From assembly GCA_963556495.2 (NCBI GenBank), contig OY747704.1, positions 33,388,501-33,452,500 on the forward strand: a DNA stretch of 64,000 nucleotides, written 5' to 3'. The stretch comes from Valencia hispanica (lineage: Eukaryota > Chordata > Actinopteri > Cyprinodontiformes > Valenciidae). Below, in pieces: positions 10,396 through 22,884 of this stretch; position 1 is the first letter of the stretch; each line of letters opens with the position of its first letter. Both the position numbers and the translations under genes were made by a program. The notes below the pieces were generated by a model. It made no database searches. It was not told the DNA's origin and saw only the letters and a list, made by a program, of their open reading frames with translations.

Positions 10396-13300
10396 TTCCA
10401 CATGCATGTGTAGTAACTTGTTGTTCAAAGTATCCCAATAACTTATTCCTTCATCTATTGTTTAATTATTTCAGCCTGATCAAGCAGGTAATCGTACCAT
10501 TAACTGAGACTTAACTATTTGTCTATTATTATTAATTTCCTGGATCCTAGGATAGTGCCTTACACTTGTTCATCTTGACATAAAATTCTTAATCTTAGTA
10601 ATTGCCCTAAGCAATTATTCATAATTATTCATAGCCTAAATCTACCTATCTGACTCACAACAGTGTGATGCTTTCATCAGGTGATAACAGTTTTGTGTAT
10701 AAAACTATCTTATAGGAGTCATTCAGTGGGTAGGTCTGGACTTATGTTTATATCTTTCCTATCCTCTAGATAGGTCACCCCTGCTTCACCCTTCAGCAGT
10801 CTAGCAGGCAAATGGCCGGTTTCGTGTTGGCACTCCCTATTTAAGCAGTTGCTATCACAGTCACTCTGTTATATCTTTTTCAAATGTAGGAATGACTGAT
10901 GTAGCACATACATTATTTGGGGATTCTTTCAGGTCTAGAAGATCTAAAACATCTGATAGTTTTCAGCTGTGTGAAAAAAATATAAATGGGATAAGTAGCC
11001 AAAACATTCACACCTAGCATAGTGCTGTCTATGTGGTCTGGTAGTGGCAACAATTGTTACCATGCTTACATGTACTCTTCTTAAAATCAAAAGATGCATG
11101 CAGGCATACAGTTCTTAATATATTTGAGTAGAAGATCCTTTAAGGAAAATATGTACAAAATATTTCAGTTATATCTGTTTATTAAAGTATCTTAGTCACT
11201 ACCACTTGTACAAGTTTGAGGCAGACACCTCCAGCAGTGCAGGCAGGAAGAAAAGTTGTCTGGTCATGTGACCATTCACACTAGCTACGTTAAATACTTC
11301 AGACTGTTTTTTGATAGATTACGATATAGACTGAGAGTGATAGATCTATTTATGTTAAAGCAGTTTAACGTGTTTTATTAATGCTACACTTACTGTGCGC
11401 TTGTTTAATTTTCATCTGTTTCCAAATATCTAATCCTTAAACAGAGTACATACTGTAGATATAAATTAATTCCTAAGGAAATAGCATCTAGTTTACCTTT
11501 GTACAGCCAGCTGCTCCTGCCGAAAACTTTATGTAGGTCAGGCAAGACTTAGTAAGTCACCTCTTAACTGTGTTTGCCAGAGGGGAAAGGTTAACTGATC
11601 TCATCCTCATTCCACTCATCCAACACCTGGAAATTTCAGAGCCAAGGAAAGCAGTTTTAACACAGCAGAAGGAAAATCAGATTTTTAAGAAAAAGTCAAG
11701 AATCGGGTGGTTTTAGGTCCTACTTATGAATTTTGAAGTTTATAATTTTATTTATGGTGATTATTTATCTTGTTAAAGTTTAAAATACTATTGTTAACAC
11801 TTACCACATTTATGACCTTTAATATTATATTTAATATATTGCACATATAATCAATCACAAGAAAGTCATTCAATGCTGAGTTTTAATATGTTCCCTTATT
11901 ATTAATCTTTATGCTGCAAAAAGTGGATGCTTTCAAATGATTAAACTGGATTAGTTTTTGTTGAATTTACAGCTAAAATACAAACTGAAGTAAAAATTTT
12001 TATTTGAGTGGTATTCCATGAAGCTATTGAGTGGCTTAGACTTTTATATTGATTGAATAATAATGATTTAATCTGAACAGGGAAGCATACAGGGAGGAAG
12101 GGACACTCTGCATGTTGCAGGCATAAGCATGACATTTGTTTATATTCTTTGAAGCAGCTGCCTTAGTCAACAAAAACTAAAACAAATTAATGCAGAAAAC
12201 AAGACCAATAGGGCGCAGCGAACTCACGTCGCAAACACACCCCAGTAGATTAAAGCAACAAATAATCCACTGAAATAAAAAATTATTTAAAAAATCTTGT
12301 TTCCACGCTCCACTGAAACCAATATGTATCTGTAATCAGTAACAGAAGAAAGTCAAGTCAACCTAATTACAGACCGTGTAATGAACCACCTGCTGTGAGA
12401 CTATGTTGCCGAATGAAGTGGGTTAGAAATGCTGTGTGCTCATATTGTGTACTCACAGTCTCTTTGACACACACACACACGCATGCACCCACGCACGCAC
12501 GCACACACGCACACACACGTTCACACAAGAATCATGTTTCCTACTAATTACCCTCATGCTCAGAAATAATTTTAAGACCTCCATAGAACAGCAAACTCCG
12601 GCCGATGTGCATGCAGATCTGACTGAACACAAATTTTCCCTAAATAAACTCTAAGGTGACAAATGAGGGGAAGAAGAACAGTCGTCTGTGTTCCTCGTGT
12701 AATCACAGTTAACAATTTTTTGTTGGTGCACAATTACATACTTGAAAGAATTCATACACATCAAAAGCAGGGGTGGATAAATTTGATCACTTTACAAGCC
12801 TCAGCGGCAGGTTTACAATCAGAGCCAAAGAACAGTGTTTAATTTATACAACTGGTGATTGGGGACAAAACTGCAGCTAAGCTGTGGCTAGCCTTCTGCA
12901 GCTACCATTATCTGAAGAAGACAAAGTAGTTAAGCGGAGTTATATTTCTTGTCTAAAGCAGAAATGTTAACCCAAAGTTAAGCAGCTGTTTTTTATTAGG
13001 TATTGTAAAACGGCTGTGCTACGACTGGCTGTGTTAATGAGAGCAACCAGTGTTACCAATGTTTCCAACAGGCAAAGGTCTTTTGGACCCTTTGCCAATC
13101 TGTGCTTTTGCCCAACTTTTTCATATGGTGTTGACAATCAACTATTTAAATAAATTTCTACAAGGTCTAAATATTTGGTATCATACTGAGAGTGATTTCA
13201 AATTAAATATCTGATTTTTTGACATTCTTTGAAGTCTCAATATAGACTTGCATTGGGGGAGATTAACACAAGCTGTGTAATGACAGGATGTCACCTCAGT

Positions 13301-13889
13301 AGCTAGATAAAGATGCCAATTTCAGCTTTTTTTATGGTAATTTACAATGGAACGCAAAACTGCTTAGAATTAAATAAGTAAAACATTATGAAATAAATAT
13401 CTACATAAATAAATAATAGACAAACATATAATGTGTCAACGAAATTGTGAAAAAACTGAATTCATATAAAATTGTAACGCCATTAGTATGAAATAGTTTT
13501 TATTTTCCTTTAAAATGTATTTATTAATATAAACATTATTTTACTGTTTTTCCTAATAATAGGAATGTTTTTTTAGCCATTTTTATTTCATTTTATCAGT
13601 TTTTATTCCAAAACATCATTTTCCCAAAGTCAGCTTTTATTTTATAATGGTATTTTACCCAGTGGCTTATGTATTTCAGAATGTCACTTTTCAGCAGAAT
13701 AACTTCATCTGCCAATCAGGGTCAGTGAGTGGGACCTAAACAGCCATTGGCTGCTGCTTAAATCTCGATCTTCCTGGATAGCCATTCTCACTCACTGTGA
13801 CTGAGCAGCCCCCTGTACAGCTTACCATCAACATGCTAAGTAAAGAGTCGGAGCTGCCTGAACTTCGTTTACCTCTGGTTACTCTAGCA
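10396..13889. other. No recognisable gene (3.5 kb)
   Basis: AT-rich anonymous sequence. The only clear feature is the CA-type microsatellite at 12467-12526. Short ORFs here show no family signature. Confidence 0.5.
12467..12526. repeat. (CA)n / (GCAC)n microsatellite
   Basis: Starts as pure CA dinucleotides, then becomes an interrupted ACGC/ACAC mixture. The 72-codon ORF spanning it is low-complexity translation. Confidence 0.9.
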
Positions 13890-14960
13890 CAGGGATATTT
13901 AAATAAATTTTAAAGAGGTCCAGTCAGAGAAAACTTCTTCAGTCCAAGGTCTGGAAGATCATAATTTCTTACAATTTAGTGTGATATATATTTAAGTACC
14001 TTATTAGTTTTACTCATTGGTTTGCCTATCAAATCAATTAAATTCAGTCTAATTCAAATACTTTTTGACAACATTTATTGTCACGTAACAAAGTGCTGAA
14101 CATGTATGTATGATTTCTTATAAATGTAATCTCTCATTTAATGAATAAAAGTAGGATAACTTGTCAGTAAGAAAAAAAATAACACATGGCTACTGTCCAT
14201 GTTCACAAATTACTATCTTCAGAAAACAATAAATGGAGGAAAAGCTTGATTTTTTTTTTCACTTGCGTACTCTACTGTCTCAAAATATTTCAAAGAATTT
14301 AAATCTCAACACATTTAAAAGCTGAACATATTTAGGGTATTACCTTCTTGTTTTGTACTTGGTGAGAAAAGTGAGCTCTTACCTCTCCTGCCAGAAATTG
14401 AAACCTGGGCTTGAATGGAATCAGAACCATTCTCGTGCATGTGTGGAGGAACTCATTGGTGAGCCTAGAATTAATTTGATTTTGATAATATTCATTCTGG
14501 AAAACGCTGCCTCACAGTTGTGTGTGGAAGCAAACATGGTAAAGATCAGCAGGGCTACTTTCTTCAGACCCGATAAAGCTGTCTCAGGAACCCTTTGGAG
14601 GGTGGAGCCACAAAGTGCAAAGGTCGGTCCTGCAGACTCTTCTTTCATGGCCAAATTTGCTTGGAGGTCAACTTGCTGCATCTGGAGATGCCTATCATTT
14701 ACCCATTTAAAGTGTACTGTGACTTCCTTAAGAAGCACATATTCTTAGAAGCTCATATTCTGACAACTTCTCTATCAGTAAATGGCTTTTGGTGCTGACC
14801 CAAAATCCAAACAACCCTGAGGGAACTCTAATGATCTTATTGCTGAGCAGTGAACGTGTGGCTCAGAATCCTGATGGACAGGTCATGCTGGGCTTTGAGA
14901 CTGCACATTTTCTCTGATCTTACTTCTGATTTGAGGGGGTATGTTTGTTCAAAACTTTTA
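13890..14960 (-). mobile_element. hAT DNA transposon remnant
   Basis: A hAT-like terminus, CAGGGATATTTAAATAAATT followed by AAAGAGGTCCAGTCAGAGAA, lies at 13890 and points into the element. A minus-strand transposase C-terminus follows at 14421-14738. The order terminus, 3' UTR, dimerisation domain fits one minus-strand element that has lost its 5' part. The partner terminus was not found, and the right boundary is approximate. Confidence 0.6.
14421..14738 (-). pseudogene. hAT transposase, C-terminal dimerisation domain
   Basis: A 105-codon frame containing LQMQQVDLQANLAMKEES followed by KVALLIFTMFASTHNCEAAF and SRMNIIKIK. This is the hAT C-terminal dimerisation region, closest in style to the Charlie/SCAND3-ZBED5 group. 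Only the C-terminus remains; the catalytic DDE residues and BED zinc finger lie upstream in the family and are absent. The family cuts and pastes DNA with 8-bp target duplications. The plus-strand ORFs over the same bases are its shadows. Confidence 0.7.
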
Positions 14961-15099
14961 TGTTTTGTCTAATAATGGCATTTAACATCGCCACTTTTAA
15001 TGAGTTTCCCAAATGAGTTAATTGCCATCAGTGAAAAAAACAAAGAGAAATGACCAGTCGAGATTAAATGCTCTAGTTTCATTGACCACTTTTAATTTT

Positions 15100-15780
15100 T
15101 TAAATGTCGCAATTTAAATGTCCCTTCTCTATCTCAACTATCAGTTTTTCCTTTTCTGTCTCACACACCTGTTTCTCTCCTTTTCGCCACCTGCATCTCT
15201 CCTTCTCTCAGTGCTATATATACAGTCAATGGTGCATATCAATTGCCAATCCATCTCAACAATCAGCTTTTATTCCTTTTCTGTCTTACTCCCAATTTTC
15301 TCTCCTTTTTCACTGCCTATGTCTCTTCCTTTTCTTTCTCACCAGTCGGTATTTCTCCATTAATTCTTGCTATGTGTCGCTATATATTTATTTTCTTAAG
15401 TAATTTCTGTCACACTCCTATCCATCTGTGCTTCAATGTTTTCAAAGTTTTCCATGCAAAGTGCTTATATGTCATGATGTTAGTTGTTTGTGCAGTCTTT
15501 GAGTTAAAGTTTAGTGTTTCTGTTATTTCTCCCTCCTCTATTAGGTTTATTGGTGTTTCAAGTTTCTCAGTCTTATTTCATAGTTATTATTACTTTGTAT
15601 TTTGTGTTGCTCTTTCCTTATGTCTTATTAGGTTTATCTGCCTAGTCATTTCTTATGTTTTGTTCTTTGCCTTCCTCTGTTTCCCTTATCATTCTAACTC
15701 CCTTCCCAGTTACTTCCACCTATGCTTTCCCTCTCACCCGCAACCGCGAATTAGTCCCTGATCTTGTCTCTGCCACTCTC
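15100..15780. repeat. Pyrimidine-rich tract with a degenerate internal duplication
   Basis: The plus strand is dominated by C and T. A block beginning TCTCAACTATCAG (about 15132) recurs as TCTCAACAATCAG (about 15255), both followed by TTCCTTTTCTGTCT, giving an imperfect tandem duplication of about 120-130 bp. The long plus-strand ORFs here (up to 172 codons) follow from the base bias that removes stops, and their products are Phe/Ser/Leu-rich with no domain. Confidence 0.65.
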
Positions 15781-18068
15781 ACTCCTCCTCAGTAAATATA
15801 AGCACCTCTTTGTCAGCCACTACTTGCTGGTTTGTCGTCTAACATCCCCGTCAATATTTCCTGTTCCCTGATTCCTATGTTCTTTGGTCATCCTGCATTC
15901 CTGTGTAAGCGCTCACTCTTTTGTCTAATTAAATCATTGTTTAACTTTACTTTTTGCTCCATTTGGGTCTGGTTATTGCAAACATGACATTATTGGCTCG
16001 ATGGTATCACATGGTGTGGCTAATCTTGTAAGCAATTGGTCTGTGGGTTTCCAGTACTGAAGACTTTAGTGCTGCCTGACATAACCATCAGAGTTATTGC
16101 TGATATGTTTTCTGTGTCATCCAGGACAACTCGGAAACTGATGAGCAATAGTTAAATAAGTGAGTACAAAAGAGTGTTTTAAATAGAAGTAGGAGGGCAT
16201 AAAATGAGGGTAAAGATCAACAAAGGGGAGGAAATGCCAAGAGCTGTTGGCAGCATGTTCTGGTCAGCATCACCATGTGTAATGACATATGTAGGATGTA
16301 TTGTCCCATTTATTTTACAGTACAGTTTGTTTTTAAATATAACAATTAAATATAGATACAAACAAGAATTAATTTATTATTTTGTTAGTGGCTCGAGGAA
16401 GAAAAATTTATTTCCACTCCTGATCATGGCACAAAAAATTATGTAAAGTACACTGACATCATTCATGTTTAGAGACTATATAACCAGTCTGGCAGGTTTC
16501 ATAGACACACGCACACACAAAAGCTATAGCTACCCATCTAACCTTTTATCTCTAGATGATGAATGTTGGCTATGAAGGATCCTGCCTTAGACAATGTTGC
16601 CAATTTTCCCCTTTGATGGTTCTGAAATTCTAACTGAGATTTTTTCTGAACTTTCAATTAATCATCCTGGACAGTGTCCACTCAACCAGCAGAGCTGAAC
16701 ACAAAGGCCAGACCCATTTTCAGACATGCACAAACACGCTGACATGAAACGTTCATTACACGCCCACTCTAACACACACTTACATGAACACAACGGCACA
16801 GTGTAACATTAAAGACACTGGGTTTTGCCTGTCTAATTTTGTCTGCAAGACCCAAGATGGGGAGACTGACTTGGTGAGGGTGGGTGACTGAGCAGAATTA
16901 TTTTAAGGCTTGCTTCAAAGAGCAGAGTTTGGCTCAGACAGACAGAGAGGCAAATTGTGTCACGTAGGTTTTTTTTTATACAGCCCCAGTGTAATGGAAC
17001 GTGGAGTCCTTTAACATTTGAAATCACTAAAAGAGAGGTCTTGCTGGTGTTTTTTGTGCATAAAACACCTTTTGTTGATTTGGACACCATCCTAACATTC
17101 AGTGACAGGATTGGAGTAAAGGGAGAAAGGAGCAGAGTAACACAAGGGAAATGCACACTTTCAGTGATGATAACCCTACTGAGGCAGTGGCCAGCTCAAC
17201 AATTGATCTGGAAAACACTTTATTGTTCCTTCCAGTGCTGAAATTGAATTTCAGCACCTGGGGGCTTATTTTGCAAAGGGAAAAACAAAACAAAAATCTT
17301 AACAGCCAACGTTTGAGACAATATAGTTCTAGTCACACACAGAGCAGCACTTGGCCTGATGTGACACTATTTTTTGTCATCCTTTAAAGACTAATCTCTG
17401 TGAATCTCTCATGGAATCGGGTTGCAGAGCAGAAGTTGATCTCAAACTCCAACCCTCCAGAAAATGTTTAACATTAACCTCTATAAACCTTTCTCTTGGT
17501 CAACTATCAGTTATTGGGTCCAACTAAACAAACTTGGTTTGTAAGGAAACACTAGGGGAACAGTTAATCCTAACAGTCACAGATACAGGAATGAGGAAAA
17601 AGGGAAATCTAATATACGGCTAGAACATTTTGTAAAATGCCCCAAGGAGGGAAAATTTGTTCACAATTAAAGTTAAACTAAACAAACCACTTACTTAATG
17701 AAAGTAGCATTTATTGGAACTGCTTGTTAACTACAGATTGAAGAGACTTTATTTTATTTTACAAAAACTAAAGCTCCAGCATTTAAACTCACTTGGCAAA
17801 GCTGGATTTGCATATTAGTCATCTAACAAAACCTGATAAAAGAAAACTGAGATTGTTAAAAAGAGGTTGTGATAAAATCATAACATCAAATAACTTTGAG
17901 TCAAAATATAAACGTTATGTCCAAAGAACTTCACATCAGGCATTGCTTGCATAAGATTTAAAAGTCTGATAAATAAATAGTAACTGAATAATTTTTTTTT
18001 AAAGTAAAGAATGGGCATATCCTAACTATCCTTTAAAGTTAGAGTTCATTTTATTAGATTCTTTAAAA
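15781..18068. other. No recognisable gene (2.3 kb)
   Basis: AT-rich sequence with small ORFs lacking any family signature. No terminal repeat recognised. Confidence 0.5.
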
Positions 18069-18702
18069 CAGGGGTGTCAAACTTGTTTTCATTTTGGGCC
18101 CATCATGATTGTGATTGCCCTATAAAAGAATCTGTTGATTAAACTACCCATTAATAAACTATTAAAGTTAAAATAAATAGTCTCTGCATTGATAAGTACT
18201 TCTTAAAGTTAAAATATAATAAACATTCTTTCACATTGATATAATTTGGCACTAAACATATTAAACAATAATTTGATTAATGTTATAATTTGTGAAATGG
18301 GTGAGGAGCCAAGATGACTGCTGAGATAAGGCATAATCGTGATCTTTTAATGAAAAATAAACAAATAACCAGGTTCATACACAAGATGTGTTACAGAACA
18401 GAGGGCTGTTCCACGAAGCAAGCTAATGTCAAAAGCTGGACTTATTTTGACAACTTTAAGCTTAATTTCCCAAACTTCGGTTCCACAAACGAGGCTAACC
18501 AGAAGCCCCGCTTAGTCACTATGGTGACATATGCTGTTGGACAAGCCTGCTTTGTTTGTTAATTTCAGAGCATTACCTGTTGTATTTAGAACATTAAATA
18601 AAGATGTAAGAATATTTAACAACTAAATAAGAACTGTTTCAAGCCTTCAAAATGGAACGTCGCATTAATACAGTACTTTTTTTTACATATGTATTTTGTT
18701 AC

Positions 18703-18785
18703 CAATTATAAACACTGGTGAGAACCGTTCATACAAACTAGTGAAAACCTTTCATACAATCTAGTGAAAACCTTTCAGAATTTAG
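18703..18785. repeat. Minisatellite block 1 (about 24-bp unit)
   Basis: Units of the type CATACAAACTAGTGAAAACC plus TTT recur about three times and end in CAGAATTTAGAAA then GAGGAGCGC. Confidence 0.75.
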
Positions 18786-19059
18786 AAATTTACAGTGAGG
18801 AGCGCTCAAAAAGTTCCTTCTTACGTTCAAATATGTGTTCTTGCACTTAAATTGACTCCTCTGTGTTTGAGCTTGATTCCTCTGTGCCTAGATCTCTTCT
18901 CTGCGCTTTCAAAACCTGTTCTTGTGGCTCTCTCCTTTGCTCTTGGTATTGAGGGGAAATAACCCTGCCAAAAGTCTCCAAGCCAATAGGAAGCCAGATA
19001 TGATGCTGACCAATAAGTGTGAAGTATGGGGTGCCCCCATGGACATTATTCAGAATTAC

Positions 19060-19320
19060 CTTACATATACACATATGAAATTAAACTTCCCCACATACTA
19101 TACTGAAAACCTTGCACAAAGACTACTGAAAAGCTTGCATATAAACTACTAAGAAGATATACATTTTATACACACTGGTGAGAACCTTTCATACAAACTA
19201 GTGAAAAGCTCTCATATAACCTAGTGACAAGATTAACCTTTTATAAACACTGGTGAGAACCGTTCATACAATCTAGTGAAAAGCTCTCATACATACTAGT
19301 GAAAACCTTTCAGAATTTAG
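19060..19320. repeat. Minisatellite block 2 (about 24-bp unit)
   Basis: About ten degenerate units of the same CATACAAACTAGTGAAAACC type, drifting at the left (ACTACTGAAAAGCTTG forms) and sharper at the right. It ends in the same CAGAATTTAGAAG then GAGGAGCGC sequence as block 1. Confidence 0.75.
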
Positions 19321-19779
19321 AAGTTTAAAGAGAGGAGCGCTTCTCAGCGCTCCCTGTGTGTCACACTCTAGACTGTCCGTGCAGCAACACCACCTAATTC
19401 ATATTTATACACAATGCAGCCTCACAAGCTTTTTTATGCCGCCGGCGTTCCCCTTATTGGTTATGATATATTTGTGATGCTCATAGGCTTGCATTAATAA
19501 TTCTTTCTCAGACTGGGAGAAGAATGCAACTCTTTCCTTTTCTTCCATTCTCACTTATCTAGCATCAATTGACAGGGGCTGCCTATAATGTAGCGTGGAC
19601 GCACATGAGCCTGGCTTGTTAAGCCTCGCTTGAATTAGCGGGATTAAATCCCTCTGAGCTGCACTTGTGAAACAGAGTAAGCTTGGTGTGAACTGTTAGG
19701 CTAATTCAAGCAAGGCTAATTGAAATAAGCCTCGATATCTTTGAGCTCACTTTGCGGAATGGCACTCACAAGACTAAAC

Positions 19780-20515
19780 ATAGACTGAATAAATCACAGG
19801 ATCCTGCGAGGAACTGAACACAAATAGATAGACATGCCAACGGTTCCACCCACAACGCAGAGGCGAATTGCTAATGAGCTACTGCAGTTCTGCTGAAGCG
19901 AAGTCCCAGAAAACGGCACAGGTTTTGTGATTTTGGCTAAAAACGGCATAACCATAATTTAAAGACCACTGAGAATGTTTAAAAAATAGCTTAAAATATG
20001 ATCGGAGTGGGACTATATGCAACTTTTTCCCCAAAATAAACGTAACAATAGCCTTTTTATTTGACCATTTATGACTCAAACATCTCCTGATGGATGAGCA
20101 TACTGACACCTTGTCAGCTCACAGTGGGTGCACCTATAAGCCTGTATCCAATTTTTTCTATTTTCTGTCGGGTCGGATTTTCCCGCGCTGTCTGTGGATG
20201 TGACATCAAGCGCGTTCATGTTAAATGTTTCAGATCACTCTGCCACCATCACTAGTTAGCACTCGCAAGTAGTTCAGTGGATTGTGCGAATACACAGAAG
20301 AGACCAAGGACGACTTTGACACCAACAGTTACTCCACATAAGACTAAAAAAGTTAAACCCCTGACAAGTGCCCATAAAAGATCAAAGATTGAGAGCAACC
20401 GGCATACGAACGCGTGCTGCGAGAGAGAGTAGAAAGGAAGAGCAGTTTCCTTTTTTGGCCACAGGTGTCAGTCGCGAGTTTAAATTTCAGAAAATTGCAT
20501 ATTGCCCCTTTAAAC
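19780..20515 (-). repeat. Possible non-autonomous repeat
   Basis: The antisense strand starts AAAGGGGCAATATGCAATTT, a repeat-like end, and runs to about 19780 with no ORF of note. The opposite end was not defined. Confidence 0.25.
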
Positions 20516-20655
20516 ATCTGTGAAATATAACAGAGTAGATTGATAACATAATATTCAATTACACAACTTATCTTGAAAGTTCTATTTATGTGGCCTTCTG
20601 GAGTCTGGAAGGACATAGATTGTTATGGTGGGCCAGATTTGGCTTTCAAATATAT

Positions 20656-21841
20656 TGCTGCTCACAACTCACTCAATACATATGGTTTACAAATTTTGAG
20701 TTTTTTAGGGGGTTAAAATGAACTGACGGAATCAAGATGGAAAACAAGTTCTTACATATATATTTATACATATTTCTGTGACCCATATAAATACCATTAG
20801 TCATTATCAAAGCAATTCAAAAGTTATGTTTCGGGGGGTTTCTTTTTCACACCAGTTTAATGATGTTTCATCAATTCTTGACTTGATTAATTAAACTGCC
20901 TGTTTTAATGTGTTCTTTCTGACTTCAACTGTTGGATCAAAGTGAAAACCGTAAATACATGATATGTATCATTTTATTTCTGCCATCCTCAATCATATTG
21001 TTCAGCCCATTATAGTTGTGTCAGGGTAGCAGTTTCCTGCCTTAAAGCAATATCCAAACATAGAGTAAACTTGCTGGACTCTTTGTCCACAACCATCCTC
21101 GGGATTCTGTGTTTGTCCTTGCCTTTAGCTGCATCAGTTCAACCAGCTGAGCTTCAGAGAGATTGGAGTCCTATAGATATCAGTTCTTGTGCAAACTATC
21201 TGTATATACATGTGAGTGTTGTGTGTGTGTGTGTGTGTGTGTTGTTTGTGGAAAAAGGCAGAAGCTGAGAAACAGTCAAGTAAACAATGAGATTTTTTTC
21301 AAGGCTCTTTTAAACCCCATGTGAGGAGTATTGACCTGATTGTAGCTAAAGCTCTGTCAAAGCTTCGCTATACTTTTCAGATAAAGACTGGACATGTGAT
21401 TTTGTGGCGGACAACAAAAAGTCTTTCAAAATATTATGCTGCTGTGTTACTGAATATAGAATAAGATGAATAACACTTATCTTTTCATTATCGTACCAGT
21501 TAGAGGGTGGGCTATATAAGGTCAGAAACTGTCCTCAAGGATGCAGGAAAAACAGTCGGTATAAGGTTTGAAGTGATTGTGACAATACCAAATGATGGCT
21601 TGACAATGTTAGATAATATTTCTGTGTGATTAGGATTTAATTAATTAGTTGAATTGAACTCTCATTAACTCCTTAAAGGAAATGCACATATTTAACCAAG
21701 AAGGGAACATGTCAATATATTAGGGAAAGTCTGTTTGAGTTTAACAGGAATTTTTTCACCAAAAGAAGTACATATCACTCTGCTTCAACCTAGACCTTAT
21801 TTCTGCAATACACTGTCAATTTTTCTTCACAGGTTGGCCTA
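20656..21841. other. No recognisable gene
   Basis: AT-rich. The only repeat is the GT microsatellite at 21213-21243. The 65-codon ORF at 21071-21268 runs into it and shows no domain. Confidence 0.5.
21213..21243. repeat. (GT)n microsatellite
   Basis: GTGTTGTGTGTGTGTG-type dinucleotide run with one interruption at each end. Confidence 0.9.
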
Positions 21842-22110
21842 AAAGTCAATCAGACAGCTGCAACTTATTCAGAACGCTGCCGCTCGTGTCCTCACTAAAA
21901 CTAGGAAAATAGCACTTCACCCCAGTTCTAAGGTTTTACATGGTCTCCCTGTAGCTCAGTGGATAAACTTGAAAATACTTGTTTGTTTATAAATCAGTGA
22001 ATGGCTCATGTACCTAATTAGGTTGAAAATCTGTCATCATTATGCCAACCCCCAGACCACTCAGGTCCTCTAATTCCAGTCTACTCAGCATCCATAGAAT
22101 GAGATTCAAA
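21842..22110 (+). mobile_element. L2-clade LINE fragment (RT C-terminal region)
   Basis: Encodes, with frame breaks, the L2 block RQLQLIQNAAARVLTKTRK followed by VLHGLPVAQWINLKILV and further downstream a decayed proline/arginine-rich segment. These are the thumb and C-terminal blocks of L2 RTs. Only about 270 bp survives, and no 3' tail is present. Confidence 0.65.
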
Positions 22111-22496
22111 CATGAAGAATAACTAAATGAGAACATGAGCGAAAATATCAGTAAACTAAGATGGGTTGACCCAAGCAACATGTATAGCATGTGGCAACAA
22201 TGTAAAGTTAACAAATACCTTATTAATTGCATAAGGAATTACACACAATTCAACCATTTTTTAGCTGTTGATGTAATTTTAAACTTGAAGAAATTGAAGC
22301 CCTCAACTTTTACAATTAACTACCAAGATCAAAAACCTAGAGGACTCTGTGTTCCTAAGATAAGGACCTTTTAGCCCATGAGCCACAGCTTGGGAAACTC
22401 TTTTAAGATAAACCTTTATTAGTTCCGCACGTGTGTAATTTGCGCCGTTGCAATGTAAAGTGGACAGTACAAGATAAAAACAGCAAAAGATTAGGA
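22111..22496. other. No recognisable feature
   Basis: AT-rich spacer between an L2 fragment and an RTE-tailed repeat. Confidence 0.5.
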
Positions 22497-22884
22497 CCAA
22501 CAAGATAAAAATAATACATCCATCCATCTTCTGCAGAGTTGCGGGGCGGTGACTTGTGCCCATGTAGGAGGTGGATGATGGTGCCTTTCTCAAGCAGTCA
22601 CAGGGCAAAAGGCAGGGTACACCCTGGACAGGTTGCCAGTCCATCGCAGGGAGACACAGAGACATACAAGACAAACAACCATGCACGCTGTCATACCTAA
22701 AGGCAATTTAGAGAGACCTATTAACCTAACAGTCTTTATTTGGACTGTGGGAGGAAGCTGGAGTACCCAGAGAGAACCCAGACATGCACAGGGAGAACAT
22801 GCAGAAAGACCCCAGGCCAGGATTCAAACCCGAGCCTTCTTGCTGCAAGGCAACAATGCTACCAAATACTAGAAGAAAAGACCT
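22497..22884 (-). repeat. Dispersed teleost repeat with an RTE-like tail
   Basis: The plus strand starts with CATCCATCCATCTTCTGCAG, the antisense of a GATGGATG tail, then has CCCTGGACAGGTTGCCAGTC, GGCAATTTAGAGAGACC and GGACTGTGGGAGGAAGC blocks. I recognise these blocks from many fish genomes. The tail resembles that of the RTE elements at 28.3 and 57.6 kb, suggesting mobilisation by RTE machinery. There is no RT coding; class uncertain. Confidence 0.5.

Larger units (their letters stand above)
18413..19768. mobile_element. Putative MITE with decayed terminal inverted repeats
   Basis: The left end GGGCTGTTCCACGAAGCAAG and the reverse complement of the right end (AGTGCCATTCCGCAAAGTGA) are alignable imperfect inverted repeats. 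Both are followed by AAGC/TTAAGCC-type blocks (18430-18520 and 19600-19740). The interior has no transposase but holds two blocks of a 24-bp minisatellite. The superfamily is uncertain and no clear target duplication was seen. Confidence 0.5.
18069..20655. mobile_element. hAT-type non-autonomous repeat, interrupted
   Basis: The left end CAGGGGTGTCAAACTTG, followed by a GGGCC block, resembles a hAT terminus. Sequence near 20630-20645, GGTGGGCCAGATTTGGC, looks like the subterminal part of the opposite end, although the very terminus is not preserved. About 330 bp of hAT-like sequence is followed by an unrelated inverted-repeat element (18413-19768) and another block, which suggests nested insertion. 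Non-coding. Confidence 0.45.

Noticed and set aside
14353..14748. 131-codon plus-strand ORF
   Set aside because: Antisense to the hAT dimerisation domain, which carries the recognisable motif on the minus strand.
15104..15761. Plus-strand ORFs of 81-172 codons
   Set aside because: They arise from pyrimidine bias that removes stop codons; products are Phe/Ser/Leu-rich without a domain, and several frames are open at once.
18703..19320. CRISPR-like array (24-bp repeats)
   Set aside because: Units are contiguous and degenerate without unique spacers, no cas genes occur, and the sequence is clearly vertebrate. It is a minisatellite.
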